Shown here piece after piece: positions 11,722 to 12,791 of a DNA stretch of 12,791 nt (position 1 is the first letter of the stretch; every line of letters starts with the position of its first letter). A model generated the notes under the pieces. The model had not been told where the DNA came from, searched no databases, and saw only the letters and a list, made by a program, of their open reading frames with translations. The stretch is from assembly GCA_964359435.1 (NCBI GenBank), contig CAYHSY010000027.1:1-12791 (forward strand), in the 5' to 3' direction. Both the position numbers and the translations under genes were made by a program. Source of the stretch: CAYHSY01 sp964359435 (GTDB lineage: Bacteria > Patescibacteriota > Minisyncoccia > UBA6257 > JAUSGH01).

Positions 11722-12791
11722 TTATTTGGAGATTTTATCCAATCCCATAAATGGGCGCAAAGCCATCGGAATCACGATGCTGCCGTCAACGGTCTGATTG
11801 TTTTCGATTATGGCAATTATCATGCGGCCAATCGCAAAAGCAGTGCCATTCAACATGTGGACAAATTTATTACCCTCGGATGATTTATATTTGGCGTTTA
11901 TGCCTCGCGCCTGGTAATCAGTGGTGTTGGAGCATGACTGGGTTTCGCGATACTTATTCTGGCCTGGAAGCCATGTTTCTATGTCATATTGAGCGGCATC
12001 GGTAAAACCCATATCGCCGGTAGAAACCTGGATTACTTGATACGGCAATTCCAATTCTTTCATTAACTCTTCCTGGGTGCTCAATAAAAATTGATGCTCA
12101 ACTTCGGATTTGCCCGGCTCCGCAAAAGAGAACATCTCAACTTTATCAAACTGATGAACGCGGAGAATGCCTTTGGTGTCTTTGCCGTAAGAGCCCGCCT
12201 CACGACGGAAACAACTTGAAAAACCGACATAACGGCGAGGCAGATCTTCCTCCTTAAGAATCTCCTCCATATGCATGGGGCCAATAGTGTGCTCCGAGCT
12301 CCCAACCAGATATAAATTGTCTTTGGGCAAATAGTAACGCTCTTCTTCTTGGCCGCCTTGAAGCCGACCCATGCCCGTATAAACCTCCGGCTTAATCATG
12401 ACGGGCGGGATCACGGGAACAAAGCCCTTCTTAACCAAGCGATTGATAGCGAAATTGACCAGCGCGAATTCCAAAAGCGCGCCGGCGCCAACCAAATAAC
12501 CAAAACGGCTGCCGGCAACTTTCGCGCCGCGCGCGACGTCAATGATGCCAAGAGATTCGCCGAGCGTTAGATAATCCCTCGGTTCAAAATCAAATTTGGT
12601 CTTCTCACCCACTGCACGCACGATTTTATTATCTTCTTCTCCGTGACCAAAAAGCCAACCCTCGGCCGGCAAGTTCGGCAAGTTAGAGAGCAAGTCGGTG
12701 CGTTCTTTGTCCAAACCAACCATTTCTTCTTCCGCTTTCTTGATTTCAATCTTAGTTTTTTTGGCTTCTTCCACATTTCTTTCTTTGGAAA
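11722..12791 (-). CDS. serS: Seryl-tRNA synthetase (partial, N-terminus outside window)
   Basis: Class II synthetase that charges tRNA-Ser. The frame is open to the window edge: an in-frame GTG at 12774 is preceded by SKERN, a continuation of the coiled-coil arm (KIEIKKAEEEMVGLDKERTD), so that GTG is not the true start and roughly 70-80 residues are missing. Numbering from the GTG: motif 1 around VPVIPPVMIK (119-128), the serine-site loop GSSEHT (158-163), motif 2 FRREAGSYGKDTKG (189-202), the YRETQSCSNTTDYQAR block (275-290), and motif 3 NGTAFAIGR to IPMALRPFMG (309-344). The serine-site loop has Ser where TSE is usual, and motif 3 has TAFA where GSGLA is usual; these are variants, not lost residues. 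The stop is next to the terminator shared with the converging M50-like gene. Confidence 0.95.
   Translation of the reverse strand, partial: SKERNVEEAKKTKIEIKKAEEEMVGLDKERTDLLSNLPNLPAEGWLFGHGEEDNKIVRAVGEKTKFDFEPRDYLTLGESLGIIDVARGAKVAGSRFGYLVGAGALLEFALVNFAINRLVKKGFVPVIPPVMIKPEVYTGMGRLQGGQEEERYYLPKDNLYLVGSSEHTIGPMHMEEILKEEDLPRRYVGFSSCFRREAGSYGKDTKGILRVHQFDKVEMFSFAEPGKSEVEHQFLLSTQEELMKELELPYQVIQVSTGDMGFTDAAQYDIETWLPGQNKYRETQSCSNTTDYQARGINAKYKSSEGNKFVHMLNGTAFAIGRMIIAIIENNQTVDGSIVIPMALRPFMGLDKISK

Noticed and set aside
12772..12774. GTG as the true start of SerRS
   Set aside because: The frame stays open to the window edge and the coiled-coil arm continues upstream; the family has about 70-80 more residues.

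Overview
The window looks like a dense stretch of a small bacterial genome, most likely from the Candidate Phyla Radiation (Patescibacteria, Parcubacteria-like). This assignment is inferred from gene content and style: minimal versions of housekeeping proteins (a DnaX with little beyond the clamp-loader core), a DUF4015 glycosidase-like gene leading an scpA-scpB-cell-wall operon, an alr-ftsQ pair, and several genes whose -10 box sits only 6-11 bases from the start codon. TGA is used as a normal stop (for example scpB), which argues against the code-25 lineages (Gracilibacteria, Absconditabacteria). No genus can be named from the sequence alone.

Layout. Positions 1-4289, minus strand, form one tight operon read right to left: DUF4015 membrane-anchored glycosidase-like protein, scpA, scpB, a D-Ala-D-Ala carboxypeptidase, and the start of mraY, which runs off the left edge. 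At 4290-4327 a 38-base divergent promoter region separates this operon from dnaX (plus). A tRNA-Gln(TTG) follows, then an endonuclease/exonuclease/phosphatase-family gene, both plus. A lone minus-strand gene (6408-6896) may be a degenerate histidine-phosphatase-like protein. It is followed by a plus-strand polytopic membrane protein resembling GT39-type (GT-C) glycosyltransferases, which converges with the alr-ftsQ operon (minus, 10141-8254) with overlapping stop codons. Next come two divergent genes for membrane-associated putative zinc proteases, one HExxH (minus) and one M50-like (plus). The right edge holds serS (minus), cut off at its N-terminus.

How the genes fit together. MraY, the carboxypeptidase, alanine racemase and FtsQ serve peptidoglycan synthesis, remodelling and septation. 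ScpA/ScpB serve chromosome condensation with SMC, DnaX loads the replication clamp, and SerS and tRNA-Gln serve translation. The operon therefore couples chromosome segregation to wall synthesis.

Regulation. Two initiation styles can be seen. dnaX, the DUF4015 gene, alr and the EEP gene have promoter-like sequences ending only a few bases before the start codon, so their transcripts would be leaderless or nearly so. The three poorly characterised single genes (6408-6896, 10202-10900, 11084-11686) instead have clear Shine-Dalgarno sequences and their own terminators. There is no gene-free stretch above 300 bases; the longest, 10901-11083, holds the two divergent promoters of the protease genes. 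I saw no CRISPR array, insertion sequence, phage gene or rRNA, and no obvious new multi-gene system. The most noteworthy items are the promoter/inverted-repeat architecture and the three uncharacterised genes.
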